This document shows, in pieces, positions 41,689 to 51,270 of a stretch of DNA of 64,000 nucleotides (position 1 is the stretch's first letter; each line of letters begins with the position of its first letter). The DNA lies in contig OY282354.1 of the NCBI GenBank assembly GCA_958295485.1, positions 1,674,001-1,738,000 of the forward strand, in the 5' to 3' direction. The notes below the pieces were generated by a model. That model was not told the origin of the DNA. It was given only the letters and a program-made list of their open reading frames with translations, and made no database searches. Source of the stretch: an uncultured Gammaproteobacteria bacterium. Lineage in GTDB: Bacteria > Pseudomonadota > Gammaproteobacteria > Eutrophobiales > Eutrophobiaceae. The position numbers and the translations under genes were made by a program.

Positions 41689-42564
41689 TCAGTAAAAACA
41701 GCCGTTGAGCGCGGACACCCTTGCGGCCACGACCTCCGTTTGAATGCGGGATAAAGTCCCCTGGGGGGAGTGGGTGACGTTCCAGATTTCATCACTGTTG
41801 AGATAGTGCGATTTAAGCAGGTCCATCAAGGTGCGCACTTCGTCAGGCACAAGGCTGAGCGCGCGGATGACGTAGCCGGAGCGAGCTTGCCACAGGTCGG
41901 CCTCAGGCCCCTCATCGACTACGGGTGGGAGTATCGGCAGCCAGGCCCCATGATCCGAGACGTCGGCCGGCCGGTAGCCACTGGGTTCGCCGGGTTGCGG
42001 TTCCGGCAATTCATTCAGCGGGACATCGACCCCGCGACAGAATTCATCGATGGAAAAGACTGAAACTATCGTGCCGATGATCTCAACGTACTGCTCTTCG
42101 CTGAGTCCCTGCTGCATGATGCCGTCAAACCAGGTTTTGGTGAGACGCGCCGAGTCGGTGACCACGCGATGGACGACTTCAACCATCACGTCCGATAGTC
42201 CGGTTGCCGCATCGTGGGCGCCATCGACCTGGTAGGGCGACAGCGCTTCCTTGCGGCGCCGGCAGAGGTCGCATTGCCGCGCCCGGCGAACTTCATTAGC
42301 TACATTGACGCGTTCAGCGCCTGTCAACCAGTTGCCTGGCGCAGCCAGACGTTTCCAGTAACGATTATGGCTTGCGGCGAAATCCTCGCGGATCGGGTAT
42401 GCGGCGTCGCGGTAACTTATCTCGTTCATTAGTCGGAATATTCTCTCAAGAAACCCCTGATTAAGCCAAGGGCTCTGACCATACAGGGATATATCGCCAA
42501 AATCAATGCCAGGCGCAATATACGGATCAAGGACGCGAATAATTTTTACGGTATCTTTTGTCAA
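41689..42564 (-). CDS. AhpD/carboxymuconolactone-decarboxylase-like protein
   Basis: 291 residues, mostly helical. RRARQCDLCRRRKEAL contains a C-x-x-C pair, and GLSEEQYVEIIGTIVSVFSID is the helix typical of peroxidase-related AhpD-like enzymes (EQYVEIVG-type). The best start is TTG 42564, lacking a clear ribosome-binding site; no nearby ATG fits. It forms an operon with the smaller gene downstream. A thiol-based redox role is plausible given the C-x-x-C, and it adjoins the selenium genes, but a shared pathway is unproven. Confidence 0.7.
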   Translation of the reverse strand: MTKDTVKIIRVLDPYIAPGIDFGDISLYGQSPWLNQGFLERIFRLMNEISYRDAAYPIREDFAASHNRYWKRLAAPGNWLTGAERVNVANEVRRARQCDLCRRRKEALSPYQVDGAHDAATGLSDVMVEVVHRVVTDSARLTKTWFDGIMQQGLSEEQYVEIIGTIVSVFSIDEFCRGVDVPLNELPEPQPGEPSGYRPADVSDHGAWLPILPPVVDEGPEADLWQARSGYVIRALSLVPDEVRTLMDLLKSHYLNSDEIWNVTHSPQGTLSRIQTEVVAARVSALNGCFY

Positions 42565-42760
42565 TGAATGATTAATTGCCGGATGACCTTCGTATGTCCG
42601 GGTACTTCCATAATCTCCGCCTTGATATTCATAACCGTTTCGTTCCCAGGCGTTGGGTCATCACGGGTTAAAACCAGGTGCGTTTCCACAGCCGTTCGGA
42701 GTTTTTATCAACCCAAAGCGGAAAAGGGGATATTTCTACTAATGAAGTAGATATAATTAC

Positions 42761-42825
42761 GGTAACTCATTGACAGCAAGGAATTTTTCATTGATGACAA
42801 GCGAATTGGCAGGATATGCCGGCTA
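42761..42825 (+). repeat. miaA leader segment, partner copy of 34890-34954
   Basis: GGTAACTCATTGACA begins a 46-base segment matched upstream of the NDH-SelD gene (8 mismatches, no gaps). Here it runs into the miaA start at 42816. TTGACA (42770-42775) could be a -35 box; the hexamer 17 bases later, GATGAC, is a poor -10. Confidence 0.55.
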
Positions 42826-43763
42826 GACCCGTGATCTTTTTAATGGGGCCTACGGCCGGTGGTAAAACCTCCCTGGCGATCGAGCTTGCAGCGCATGTCC
42901 CGGCGGAGATTGTCAGTGTTGATTCGGCGATGGTATACCGGGGGATGGATATCGGCACGGCAAAACCGGCGCGGGAAATCACGGAAAAAGTTCCTCACCA
43001 TTTGATTGATATATGTGACCCCACCGAAGCGTATTCAGCCGGTAAATTTCGGCGGGATGCCATAACGGCCATAAATAAAATCCGGGAAAATAACCGGGTT
43101 CCGCTGCTGGTCGGCGGGACCGGTTTGTATTTTCGCTCCCTTGAGCAGGGGCTTTCGGATTTACCTTCCACCGACCCTGAAATACGTGCTCGCCTGTCGA
43201 AATTGTTGCTGGAGCGAGGTTCCGGGGCGCTGCATGAAGAATTAAATCGGGTTGATCCTGCCTCAGCCCGGCGCATTCACCCGAATGACTCACAGAGAAT
43301 TCAGCGCGCGCTGGAGGTGTATGAAATGACCAAAACACCACTTTCCGGCGTTTTTGCCAAAGGGCGTCTTGATCCGTTGCCATACGAATTGATCAAGCTG
43401 GCGCTTGTCCCATCCGACAGAAGTATTGCCCATGAACGGGTGAAGCGGCGTTTTATACAGATGTTGGACAGCGGCCTGGTGGATGAAGCGCGGGGTTTCT
43501 TTAACCGGGAAGACATGCACTCCGGGTTGACGTCGATGCGAATGGTGGGGTATCGGCAGGTATGGCGTTACCTTGAGGGTCAAATCACTTACCCGGAAAT
43601 GCAGGATCAAGCTGTTGCCGCAACGCGACAACTGGTAAAACGGCAGTTGACCTGGCTCAGGGCAGAAAAAAACGTAGCCTGGTTCGACAGCTTGAATCCT
43701 GGAGCTTTGCGCGAAATACTGAAATTTTTGGATAACCATCCCGCTTTTTCCGCCGATTTGTAA
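42816..43763 (+). CDS. miaA: tRNA dimethylallyltransferase
   Basis: Adds a dimethylallyl group to A37 of tRNAs reading UNN codons. 315 residues. P-loop FLMGPTAGGKTSLAIELA at the start, IVSVDSAMVYRGMDIGTAKP, then LLVGGTGLYFRSLEQGLSDL and the late YRQVWRYLEG. It opens the miaA-hfq-hflX-hflK-hflC block conserved in gamma- and betaproteobacteria. The start MPARPVIF is well placed for the family. Confidence 0.97.
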   Translation: MPARPVIFLMGPTAGGKTSLAIELAAHVPAEIVSVDSAMVYRGMDIGTAKPAREITEKVPHHLIDICDPTEAYSAGKFRRDAITAINKIRENNRVPLLVGGTGLYFRSLEQGLSDLPSTDPEIRARLSKLLLERGSGALHEELNRVDPASARRIHPNDSQRIQRALEVYEMTKTPLSGVFAKGRLDPLPYELIKLALVPSDRSIAHERVKRRFIQMLDSGLVDEARGFFNREDMHSGLTSMRMVGYRQVWRYLEGQITYPEMQDQAVAATRQLVKRQLTWLRAEKNVAWFDSLNPGALREILKFLDNHPAFSADL

Positions 43764-43784
43764 TATAATCAGGTAAGCGTTGCC

Positions 43785-43872
43785 TTGAGCCCTCTCCCTT
43801 GAGGGGGAGGGTTGGGGGGATGTCGGGCTTCCCCCCTCACCCTGACCTTCTTCCTCCGGGAGGGAAGGGAAT
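43785..43872. repeat. GC-rich dispersed palindrome between miaA and hfq
   Basis: CCCTCTCCCTTGAGGGGGAGGG folds as a hairpin (CCCTCTCCCTT/AGGGGGAGGG with a few mismatches) and is followed by GGGCTTCCCCCCTCACCCTGA and CCTCCGGGAGGGAAGGG. This CCCTCTCCC...GGGAGAGGG type of element is common between genes in many proteobacteria. It lacks a T-run, so termination is uncertain. Confidence 0.6.
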
Positions 43873-43907
43873 AATAATTAGAACAGATAACACAAAGAGA
43901 CGTTTTT

Positions 43908-44180
43908 ATGAGTAAGGGGCATATACTTCAGGACCCATTCCTTAATGCCTTGCGCAAGGAGCGGGTTCCGGTGTCGATTTACCTTGTAAACGGCATAAAA
44001 CTACAGGGTCAGATCGAATCTTTCGACCAATTTGTAATATTACTTAAAAACTCAGTGAATCAGCTGGTTTATAAACATGCGATTTCGACCATTGTACCTG
44101 CCAGGCACGTGAGACTTCCACGGGCGGAAGAAGAAAGTGGTGAATTCCAGGATTCCAGTAGTCCGGCAACCTCATATTGA
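43908..44180 (+). CDS. hfq: RNA chaperone Hfq
   Basis: 90-residue Sm-like hexameric RNA chaperone that pairs small RNAs with mRNAs. The Sm1 region reads [20 protein letters not shown] and the Sm2 region [12 protein letters not shown], both near-identical to well-studied Hfq. A short acidic/serine tail follows. Sits between miaA and hflX as usual. The leader contains AAGAGACG before the ATG. Confidence 0.98.
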   Translation: MSKGHILQDPFLNALRKERVPVSIYLVNGIKLQGQIESFDQFVILLKNSVNQLVYKHAISTIVPARHVRLPRAEEESGEFQDSSSPATSY

Positions 44181-44250
44181 TGGACTACCGGTTTTCAGTT
44201 TCAGGTTTCAGCTTGATACAGGTTTCCCCCTTTGTCCTGAAAACTGAAAA

Positions 44251-45399
44251 TTGACAAATATCTTGAATACGGCTTTCCCGGACAGGCACCAGGCTGTCCT
44301 TGTCCATATAAATTTCCGCAATCCACAATACAATGAAGAGTTGAATGAATTTATTCGACTTGCCGAATCTTCCGATCTTGTTCCCTTTGATACGATTACC
44401 GGGAACCGGGATAAACCCGCCGCAAAATTTTTTATCGGCTCAGGCAAAGTGGAAGAAATAAAACAATTAATCCGCAACAACAACGTTGATGTCGTGATAT
44501 TCAACCATGGTTTATCGCCGGCGCAGGAACGAAACCTGGAACGGGAAATAAATTGTCGGGTTCTTGACCGGGTTGGACTGATATTGGATATTTTCTCTCA
44601 GCGGGCAAGAACGTACGAAGGCAAACTGCAAGTTGAACTGGCGCAATTAAGGCACTTGTCTACGCGTCTGGTCAGGGGCTGGTCTCACCTGGAAAGACAA
44701 AAAGGGGGCATCGGTTTAAGGGGTCCCGGGGAAACCCAGTTGGAAACTGACCGGCGTTTAATCGGAAGACGGATTAAATCCATACGCGCGCGGCTCGAGA
44801 AGGTAAAAAGCCAAAGAGAACAAGGAAGAAGATTGCGAAAACGTAATAATGCTCCCGTCGTCTCATTGGTGGGCTATACTAATGCGGGTAAATCGACAAT
44901 ATTCAACCGGCTGACCGGCGCCGATGTTTATTGCGCCGATAAATTATTCGCTACCTTGGACCCGACTATCAGGAAGGCCAAATTGAGCGGTGATTTTTCA
45001 GTCTTGCTCAGTGATACGGTTGGTTTTATCCGCCATATCCCACATGACCTGGTGGAGTCTTTCCATGCGACGCTGGATGAGATAAAAGCCGCCGATTTGT
45101 TGTTGCACGTCATCGATATCAACGATGATCACCATATGTGCATCAGGGAGGTAGATAAGGTTATCGATGAGTTGGGGGCAAGGTCTATTCCGCAGATTCT
45201 GGTGTTTAATAAAATTGACCAGGCTGAGGGACAGTACCCTGGCGTCAGACAGGGGGCAGAAGACCGAAACGGGCTCAATGGCAGTACGCCGCGCAGCTGG
45301 ATTTCAGCTTCCACGGGCGAAGGGCTGACGGAACTGAAACAGCTTATCTGTGAACAGCTGGGGGACAGGTATCAGGCGCCGGATAGCAGGAGGGGGTAG
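44251..45399 (+). CDS. hflX: Ribosome-associated GTPase HflX
   Basis: 382 residues. The N-terminal nucleotide-binding and coiled-coil regions contain FFIGSGKVEEIKQLIRNN, ILDIFSQRARTYEGKLQVEL and GGIGLRGPGETQLETDRR. The GTPase domain has G1 GYTNAGKST, G3 DTVGFI and G4 NKID. HflX splits stalled ribosomes after stress. The likely start is TTG 44251 (or TTG 44263), as no ATG is available before the conserved HQAVLVHI segment. Confidence 0.96.
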   Translation: MTNILNTAFPDRHQAVLVHINFRNPQYNEELNEFIRLAESSDLVPFDTITGNRDKPAAKFFIGSGKVEEIKQLIRNNNVDVVIFNHGLSPAQERNLEREINCRVLDRVGLILDIFSQRARTYEGKLQVELAQLRHLSTRLVRGWSHLERQKGGIGLRGPGETQLETDRRLIGRRIKSIRARLEKVKSQREQGRRLRKRNNAPVVSLVGYTNAGKSTIFNRLTGADVYCADKLFATLDPTIRKAKLSGDFSVLLSDTVGFIRHIPHDLVESFHATLDEIKAADLLLHVIDINDDHHMCIREVDKVIDELGARSIPQILVFNKIDQAEGQYPGVRQGAEDRNGLNGSTPRSWISASTGEGLTELKQLICEQLGDRYQAPDSRRG

Positions 45400-45612
45400 G
45401 GGACAGTCAGGCCCGTGCGTCTGTCCCGGGAAATCTCCATGACAAGAGGGATTCAGGGCTGATGCCTGTTCCCTGTCTTCCTGACAAGGAAGGATTCAGG
45501 GAGAGGTTAGGGAATTGGTTCGGGTTATGTTAAAATATACGGGCTTTGATAGTTTACGATATGAGAAGGTCGGGTTTGTTTAATTAAAAACATGAGCTAT
45601 GAGGTGAATCGA

Positions 45613-46755
45613 ATGGGTTGGAATGAACCACCGGATAACAAGGGGAATGATCCCTGGGGCAATCGGGGCAGGGGCGAAGGCCCTCCTGACCTGGATGACA
45701 TCGTCCGTAAAATGCAGCAGGGCTTTGGCGGCTTGTTCGGGAAAAAATCGTCCGGCGCGGGGGACGATGGCAACCGTCGCCGCGGTTTTCCTTTTTCCTG
45801 GCTGATTGTAGTCATAGTCATAACCCTGTTGTTATTAATGGACATCACTTATTTAATCGATCAACAGGAGCGTGGCGTCGTCTTGCGGTTTGGCCGCTAT
45901 GAAAGGATCCTCCAACCGGGTTTGAATTTTGTTTTTCCAAGCATGATTGATAAGGTCATATCGGTTAATGTGGGCCAGGTGCGTTCTATTACTCACAAGG
46001 CTTCGATGTTGACCCAGGATGAAAATATCGTCGATGTCGAAGTAGCCGTTCAATGGCGGATTAATGATCCTGCGGATTTTATTTTTAATGTAAAAGAGCC
46101 GGCGCTGACGCTGCGACAGGTAACGGAAAGCGCGGTTCGCGCCGTCATAGGACAGAGCGAGTTGGATTATGTCCTTACTGAAGGCCGGAGCGAAATTGCG
46201 CAACAACAGCAACAGCTTATGCAGAAGATTTTAGTGGATGATTACAAGGCGGGCATCCTCATCGTTACCATTGAAATGCAACCGGCAAAACCCCCTGAGG
46301 ACGTCAAAGCCGCATTTGATGATGCCATCAAGGCAAGAGAAGATGAACAACGGCTGGTCAATGAAGCGGAGGCTTACCGGAATGATATTCTGCCGAGGGC
46401 CCGTGGCGGGGCCGCGCGCATCAGGGAAGAGGCCAATGCGTATAAAGCCTCGGTAACCGCAAGATCAGAAGGTGATGCGGCGCGTTTTGAACAGTTATTG
46501 GAGGAGTATGAACGGGCGCCTGAAATCACCCGTAAACGCCTCTACCTGGAATCGATAGAAGCAGTCATGGCCGGAACGAATAAAGTGCTTATCGATGCGG
46601 AAGGGGGTAACAGCTTGATGTACCTGCCGTTGGACAAGTTGATACAGTCCCGGCCATCATCTTCATCGTCCCTGTCGCGGGAGTCAAGGTCTGACGCCTC
46701 TGCCCCGGGGGACGCATCGGAGAGTATTAATAATAGAACGCGGGGGGTGCGATAA
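45613..46755 (+). CDS. hflK: FtsH protease modulator HflK
   Basis: 380-residue SPFH/prohibitin-domain protein anchored in the inner membrane. The N-terminus MGWNEPPDNKGNDPWGNRG is the typical glycine/asparagine-rich HflK head, then one TM helix (LIVVIVITLLLLMDITYLI), the SPFH domain with QQERGVVLRFGRYERILQPG, and a coiled coil. ATG 45613 is favoured over 45592 because GAGGTG sits six bases upstream and the protein then matches HflK starts. It partners HflC, 2 bp downstream. Confidence 0.95.
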   Translation: MGWNEPPDNKGNDPWGNRGRGEGPPDLDDIVRKMQQGFGGLFGKKSSGAGDDGNRRRGFPFSWLIVVIVITLLLLMDITYLIDQQERGVVLRFGRYERILQPGLNFVFPSMIDKVISVNVGQVRSITHKASMLTQDENIVDVEVAVQWRINDPADFIFNVKEPALTLRQVTESAVRAVIGQSELDYVLTEGRSEIAQQQQQLMQKILVDDYKAGILIVTIEMQPAKPPEDVKAAFDDAIKAREDEQRLVNEAEAYRNDILPRARGGAARIREEANAYKASVTARSEGDAARFEQLLEEYERAPEITRKRLYLESIEAVMAGTNKVLIDAEGGNSLMYLPLDKLIQSRPSSSSSLSRESRSDASAPGDASESINNRTRGVR

Positions 46756-46757
46756 TC

Positions 46758-47621
46758 ATGTTTCTGCGAATTTTTATTCTGATAGCCATTGCCGCAGTCG
46801 TTGCTTATTTTTCACTTTTCAGGGTGCAACAATACGAGCAGGCGGTGGTATTCAAGTTCAGGGAGATACATCGGTCTGATGATGAGCCCGGCTTGCATTT
46901 CATGCTTCCCGTTGTGAATACCGTCCAAAAGTTTGAAAAGCGCTTGCTGAACCTGGACCAGGAACCACAACGATTTTTAACCGTGGAAAAAAAGGACGTG
47001 ATCGTCGACTATTACGCAAAATGGTTTATCTCGGACGTTGAAAAGTTCTACGTGGCGACCCGTGGCGGTGATGTGCTCTACGCAACCGGACTGCTCGGAC
47101 AGAGAATCAATCGCGCCCTGCGTGACGAGTTCGGTAAACGCACGGTCCAGGAAGTGGTTGCCGGAGAACGCGGTGAAATACTGGATGTCGTTGAGACGAC
47201 TACCGACCAGTTGCGGGACGAATTAGGGATCACTGTAGTTGATGTCAGGACCAAGCGAATTGACCTGCCGGCGGAGGTCAGTAATTCGGTCTATGCCAGG
47301 ATGCGGGCCGAGAGGACCCGGGTAGCGAAGGATTTTCGGGCACGCGGTGAAGAAGCGGCAGAACGGATCAGGGCAAATGCCGATCGCGAACGGGAAATCA
47401 TTTTGGCTAATGCCTATCGCGATGCAGAAACGGTTCGTGGTGAAGGTGACGCCCAGGCAACCGAAATCTACGCGGCGGCATTTGGCAGAAACCAGGAATT
47501 TTATACGCTTTATCGCAGCTTGAATGCCTACCGGACAAGTTTTAGCAACAACAACGATATACTTTTGCTCGAACCGGACTCCGACTTTTTTAAATACTTT
47601 AACAGCCCCCAGGGGAAATGA
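46758..47621 (+). CDS. hflC: FtsH protease modulator HflC
   Basis: 287 residues: N-terminal TM helix IFILIAIAAVVAYFSLF, SPFH domain beginning QQYEQAVVFKFREIHRSDDE, and an Ala/Glu-rich coiled coil (RARGEEAAERIRANADRERE). HflKC cages FtsH in the membrane and tunes its proteolysis. The gene directly follows hflK. Confidence 0.96.
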   Translation: MFLRIFILIAIAAVVAYFSLFRVQQYEQAVVFKFREIHRSDDEPGLHFMLPVVNTVQKFEKRLLNLDQEPQRFLTVEKKDVIVDYYAKWFISDVEKFYVATRGGDVLYATGLLGQRINRALRDEFGKRTVQEVVAGERGEILDVVETTTDQLRDELGITVVDVRTKRIDLPAEVSNSVYARMRAERTRVAKDFRARGEEAAERIRANADREREIILANAYRDAETVRGEGDAQATEIYAAAFGRNQEFYTLYRSLNAYRTSFSNNNDILLLEPDSDFFKYFNSPQGK

Positions 47622-47692
47622 TTAATTCTGAATTATGGAATTATTGAGACAGGTTACTTGATTCATAATTCAGGCTTCATAATTCAGCGATT

Positions 47693-47878
47693 ATGTGGAC
47701 GGATTTACTGACCGCCGTCGCGCTGGTTTTCATCCTGGAAGGTATTTTACCTTTCCTTAATCCCGAGTGGATGAAACGGGTCTTTCTCGCGGCCTTGCAA
47801 ATGAACAACAGCAGCCTGAGGTTCATCGGCATAAGCAGTATGCTGTTTGGCGTGCTCTTATTATATGTAGTGCGCTGA
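47693..47878 (+). CDS. DUF2065 (YjeT-like) small membrane protein
   Basis: 61 residues, two TM helices: LLTAVALVFILEGILPFLNP and LRFIGISSMLFGVLLLYVV, with the family segment NPEWMKRVF between them. DUF2065 proteins are encoded next to hflC and hisZ or purA in many gammaproteobacteria; the function is unknown. It ends one base before the hisZ start. Confidence 0.9.
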   Translation: MWTDLLTAVALVFILEGILPFLNPEWMKRVFLAALQMNNSSLRFIGISSMLFGVLLLYVVR

Positions 47879-47879
47879 C

Positions 47880-49061
47880 ATGGTGATTAAAAACAAGTGG
47901 CTGCTGCCTGAAGGCATTGAAGAGGTATTGCCGCCACATGCCGCCGAACTCGAGGTCCTGTGCCGCCGGATAACAGATCAATTTTCTGCCTGGGGCTATG
48001 AGTTGGTCATGCCCCCGCTTATTGAATACCTGGATTCATTATTAACGGGTACCGGCGAGGACCTGGATATTCAGACATTCAAAGTCACCGATCAATTGAA
48101 TGGAAAATTGATGGGTATACGAGCTGACACGACGCCACAAGTCGCCCGCGTTGAGGCGCACAATCTCAAGCGTAGCGGTCCCAGTCGTTTATGTTATATC
48201 GGCACGGTTTTACATACGACGCCAGGTGAGCCGGGGGGCACGCGATCACTATTGCAAACAGGCGCTGAGCTTTATGGCCACCCGGGCCTCGAAAGTGATG
48301 CGGAAATCCTTTCTCTCATGTTGAAGACCTTGCAGCTGGCCGGCCTGAGAGATATACACGTGGACATAGGTCACCTGGGTATCATGCAGGGATTAATTGA
48401 ACCGCTGAAACTTGCTCCTGAGCAGAAAAACAGGGTTTTTCATTGCTTGCAGAGAAAAGCGATCGATGAATTATCAAAAATACTGGTGGAGTGGTCTATC
48501 GATTCCGACCATGCCAGGGCGTTGCTCAAGCTGATAGATATGGAGGGTGATGTAACCATATTGGATGAGATCAGGACAATCCTGAAGCCCTGTGGTGACC
48601 AGGTGTGCAAATACGTGGATGATTTGCAAAAAATTGCGGAGTTGACCGGGCGTCAGGTAAGAAATGCCCCTTTGTATTTTGACGTCACTGAACTCGGCTC
48701 TTATCACTATCATACGGGGATGACGTTTGTCGCATACGTGCCGGGTGAAAGCCAGGGAATAGCATTCGGCGGTCGCTATGATGGCATCGGGCAGGCTTTC
48801 GGCCGGTCACGACCGGCGACCGGTTTCAGCACGGATGCAAAGAAACTTTTTCAACTGACGCCACACTCATACAAACGGAAAAAAGGGATTTATGCGCCAA
48901 ATTCCGAAGTTCCGGGCTTATATGACTTTATTGAAAGATTAAGACGACAGGGTGAAATCGTTATATGTGATTTGCCCGGTCAGTCAGGTAGTCCGGGGGA
49001 CCTGGAATGCGACAGGGAAATAACGCTGAAAAGGGGAAAATGGCAGGTCAGGGAAATATAG
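47880..49061 (+). CDS. hisZ: ATP phosphoribosyltransferase regulatory subunit HisZ
   Basis: 393-residue histidyl-tRNA-synthetase-like protein that binds short-form HisG and makes it sensitive to histidine. Class II synthetase blocks are seen (TFKVTDQLNGKLMGIRADTT, GFSTDAKKLF) but there is no anticodon-binding domain, which distinguishes HisZ from HisS. Its presence implies the organism has the short HisG. It lies between the DUF2065 gene and purA, a conserved order. Confidence 0.93.
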   Translation: MVIKNKWLLPEGIEEVLPPHAAELEVLCRRITDQFSAWGYELVMPPLIEYLDSLLTGTGEDLDIQTFKVTDQLNGKLMGIRADTTPQVARVEAHNLKRSGPSRLCYIGTVLHTTPGEPGGTRSLLQTGAELYGHPGLESDAEILSLMLKTLQLAGLRDIHVDIGHLGIMQGLIEPLKLAPEQKNRVFHCLQRKAIDELSKILVEWSIDSDHARALLKLIDMEGDVTILDEIRTILKPCGDQVCKYVDDLQKIAELTGRQVRNAPLYFDVTELGSYHYHTGMTFVAYVPGESQGIAFGGRYDGIGQAFGRSRPATGFSTDAKKLFQLTPHSYKRKKGIYAPNSEVPGLYDFIERLRRQGEIVICDLPGQSGSPGDLECDREITLKRGKWQVREI

Positions 49062-49132
49062 CGGAAAAGAGGCGGAATGACGAAGTATTGTCCCGGGATA
49101 ACAGGGAAATCAACAGGGCTCGCGTCGATTGA

Positions 49133-50479
<1,347 letters not shown>

Positions 50480-50546
50480 CTGTGGCCATTGCATCATTGG
50501 GCGCCGCATCATCTAACGGAGATTAATTTCGGACTTCAAGTTATAA

Positions 50547-50633
50547 TGGTGCCGAGGAAAGGACTTGAACCTTCACGGGGTTACCCCCACTAACACCTGA
50601 AGCTAGCGCGTCTACCAATTCCGCCACCTCGGC
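50547..50633 (-). tRNA. tRNA-Leu (anticodon CAG)
   Basis: Read on the minus strand the sequence is GCCGAGGTGGCGGAATTGGT, then AGACGCGCTAGCTTCAGG and a long variable arm, ending TCCTTTCCTCGGCACCA. The acceptor arms GCCGAGG/CCTCGGC pair fully and CCA is encoded. The anticodon stem CTAGC/GTTAG encloses the 7-base loop TTCAGGT, giving anticodon CAG (reads CUG). The long variable arm (TGGGGGTAACCCCGT) identifies a class II tRNA. 87 bases. Confidence 0.97.
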
Positions 50634-50710
50634 TCCAGTTGAATGATAACCTGTAAAATCAGGATTGCCGGAGACGGCGGACTTTACCCGTAGCGATATG
50701 CCCTGTCAAC

Positions 50711-51220
50711 GTATACTTTTCTGAAAAATGAGAAATCTGGAAAAATAGAGAATATTGTGCTGTCAACCGAGAGGATTTACGGGCTGTTTTTCCGTTCCGC
50801 GCGAAGTCACTCCAAAACAGCCCGTAAATCCTCTCTTGGCCCGGTCAGCTTTCTGAGCATGATCCTGCCTTGGCAAACGTATACTTTTCTGAAAAATGGG
50901 AAATCTGGAGAAATAGAGAATATTGTGCTGTCAACCGAGAGGATTTACGGGCTGTTTTTCCGTTCCGCGCGAAGTCACTCCAAAACAGCCCGTAAACCCT
51001 CTCTTGGCTTGGTCAGCTTTCTGAGCATGATCTTGCCTTGGCAAACGTATACTTTTCCGAAAAATGGGAAATCTGGAGAAATAGAGAATATTGTGCTGTC
51101 AACCGAGAGGATTTACGGGCTGTTTTTCCGTTCCGCGCGAAGTCACTCCAAAACAGCCCGTAAATCCTCTCTTGGCCCGGTCAGCTTTCTGAGCATGATC
51201 TTGCCTTGGCAAACGCATAT
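50711..51220. repeat. 168-bp tandem array (3 copies plus start of a fourth) with perfect hairpins, before rnr
   Basis: Units start GTATACTTTTC at 50711, 50879 and 51047; the remnant at 51215 begins GCATATTTTC. Each unit contains a 22-bp inverted repeat: left arm GAGAGGATTTACGGGCTGTT(TT) at 50769-50790, right arm at 50814-50835, 23-base loop. The stem is perfect in copies 1 and 3; copy 2 has one mismatch (AAACCC for AAATCC). No T-run follows, so it is not a simple terminator. A repetitive reading frame runs through it but is not credible as a gene. Confidence 0.95.
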
Positions 51221-51270
51221 TTTCAAGGTGGCTGTTGCAGGCCAGCATTTACTTATACATATTTATATTC

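Noticed and set aside
50769-50835. Hairpin of the first 168-bp unit as an intrinsic terminator
   Set aside because: The stem is very strong but is followed by TTGGCCCGG rather than a T-run, on either strand, and is repeated three times before rnr.
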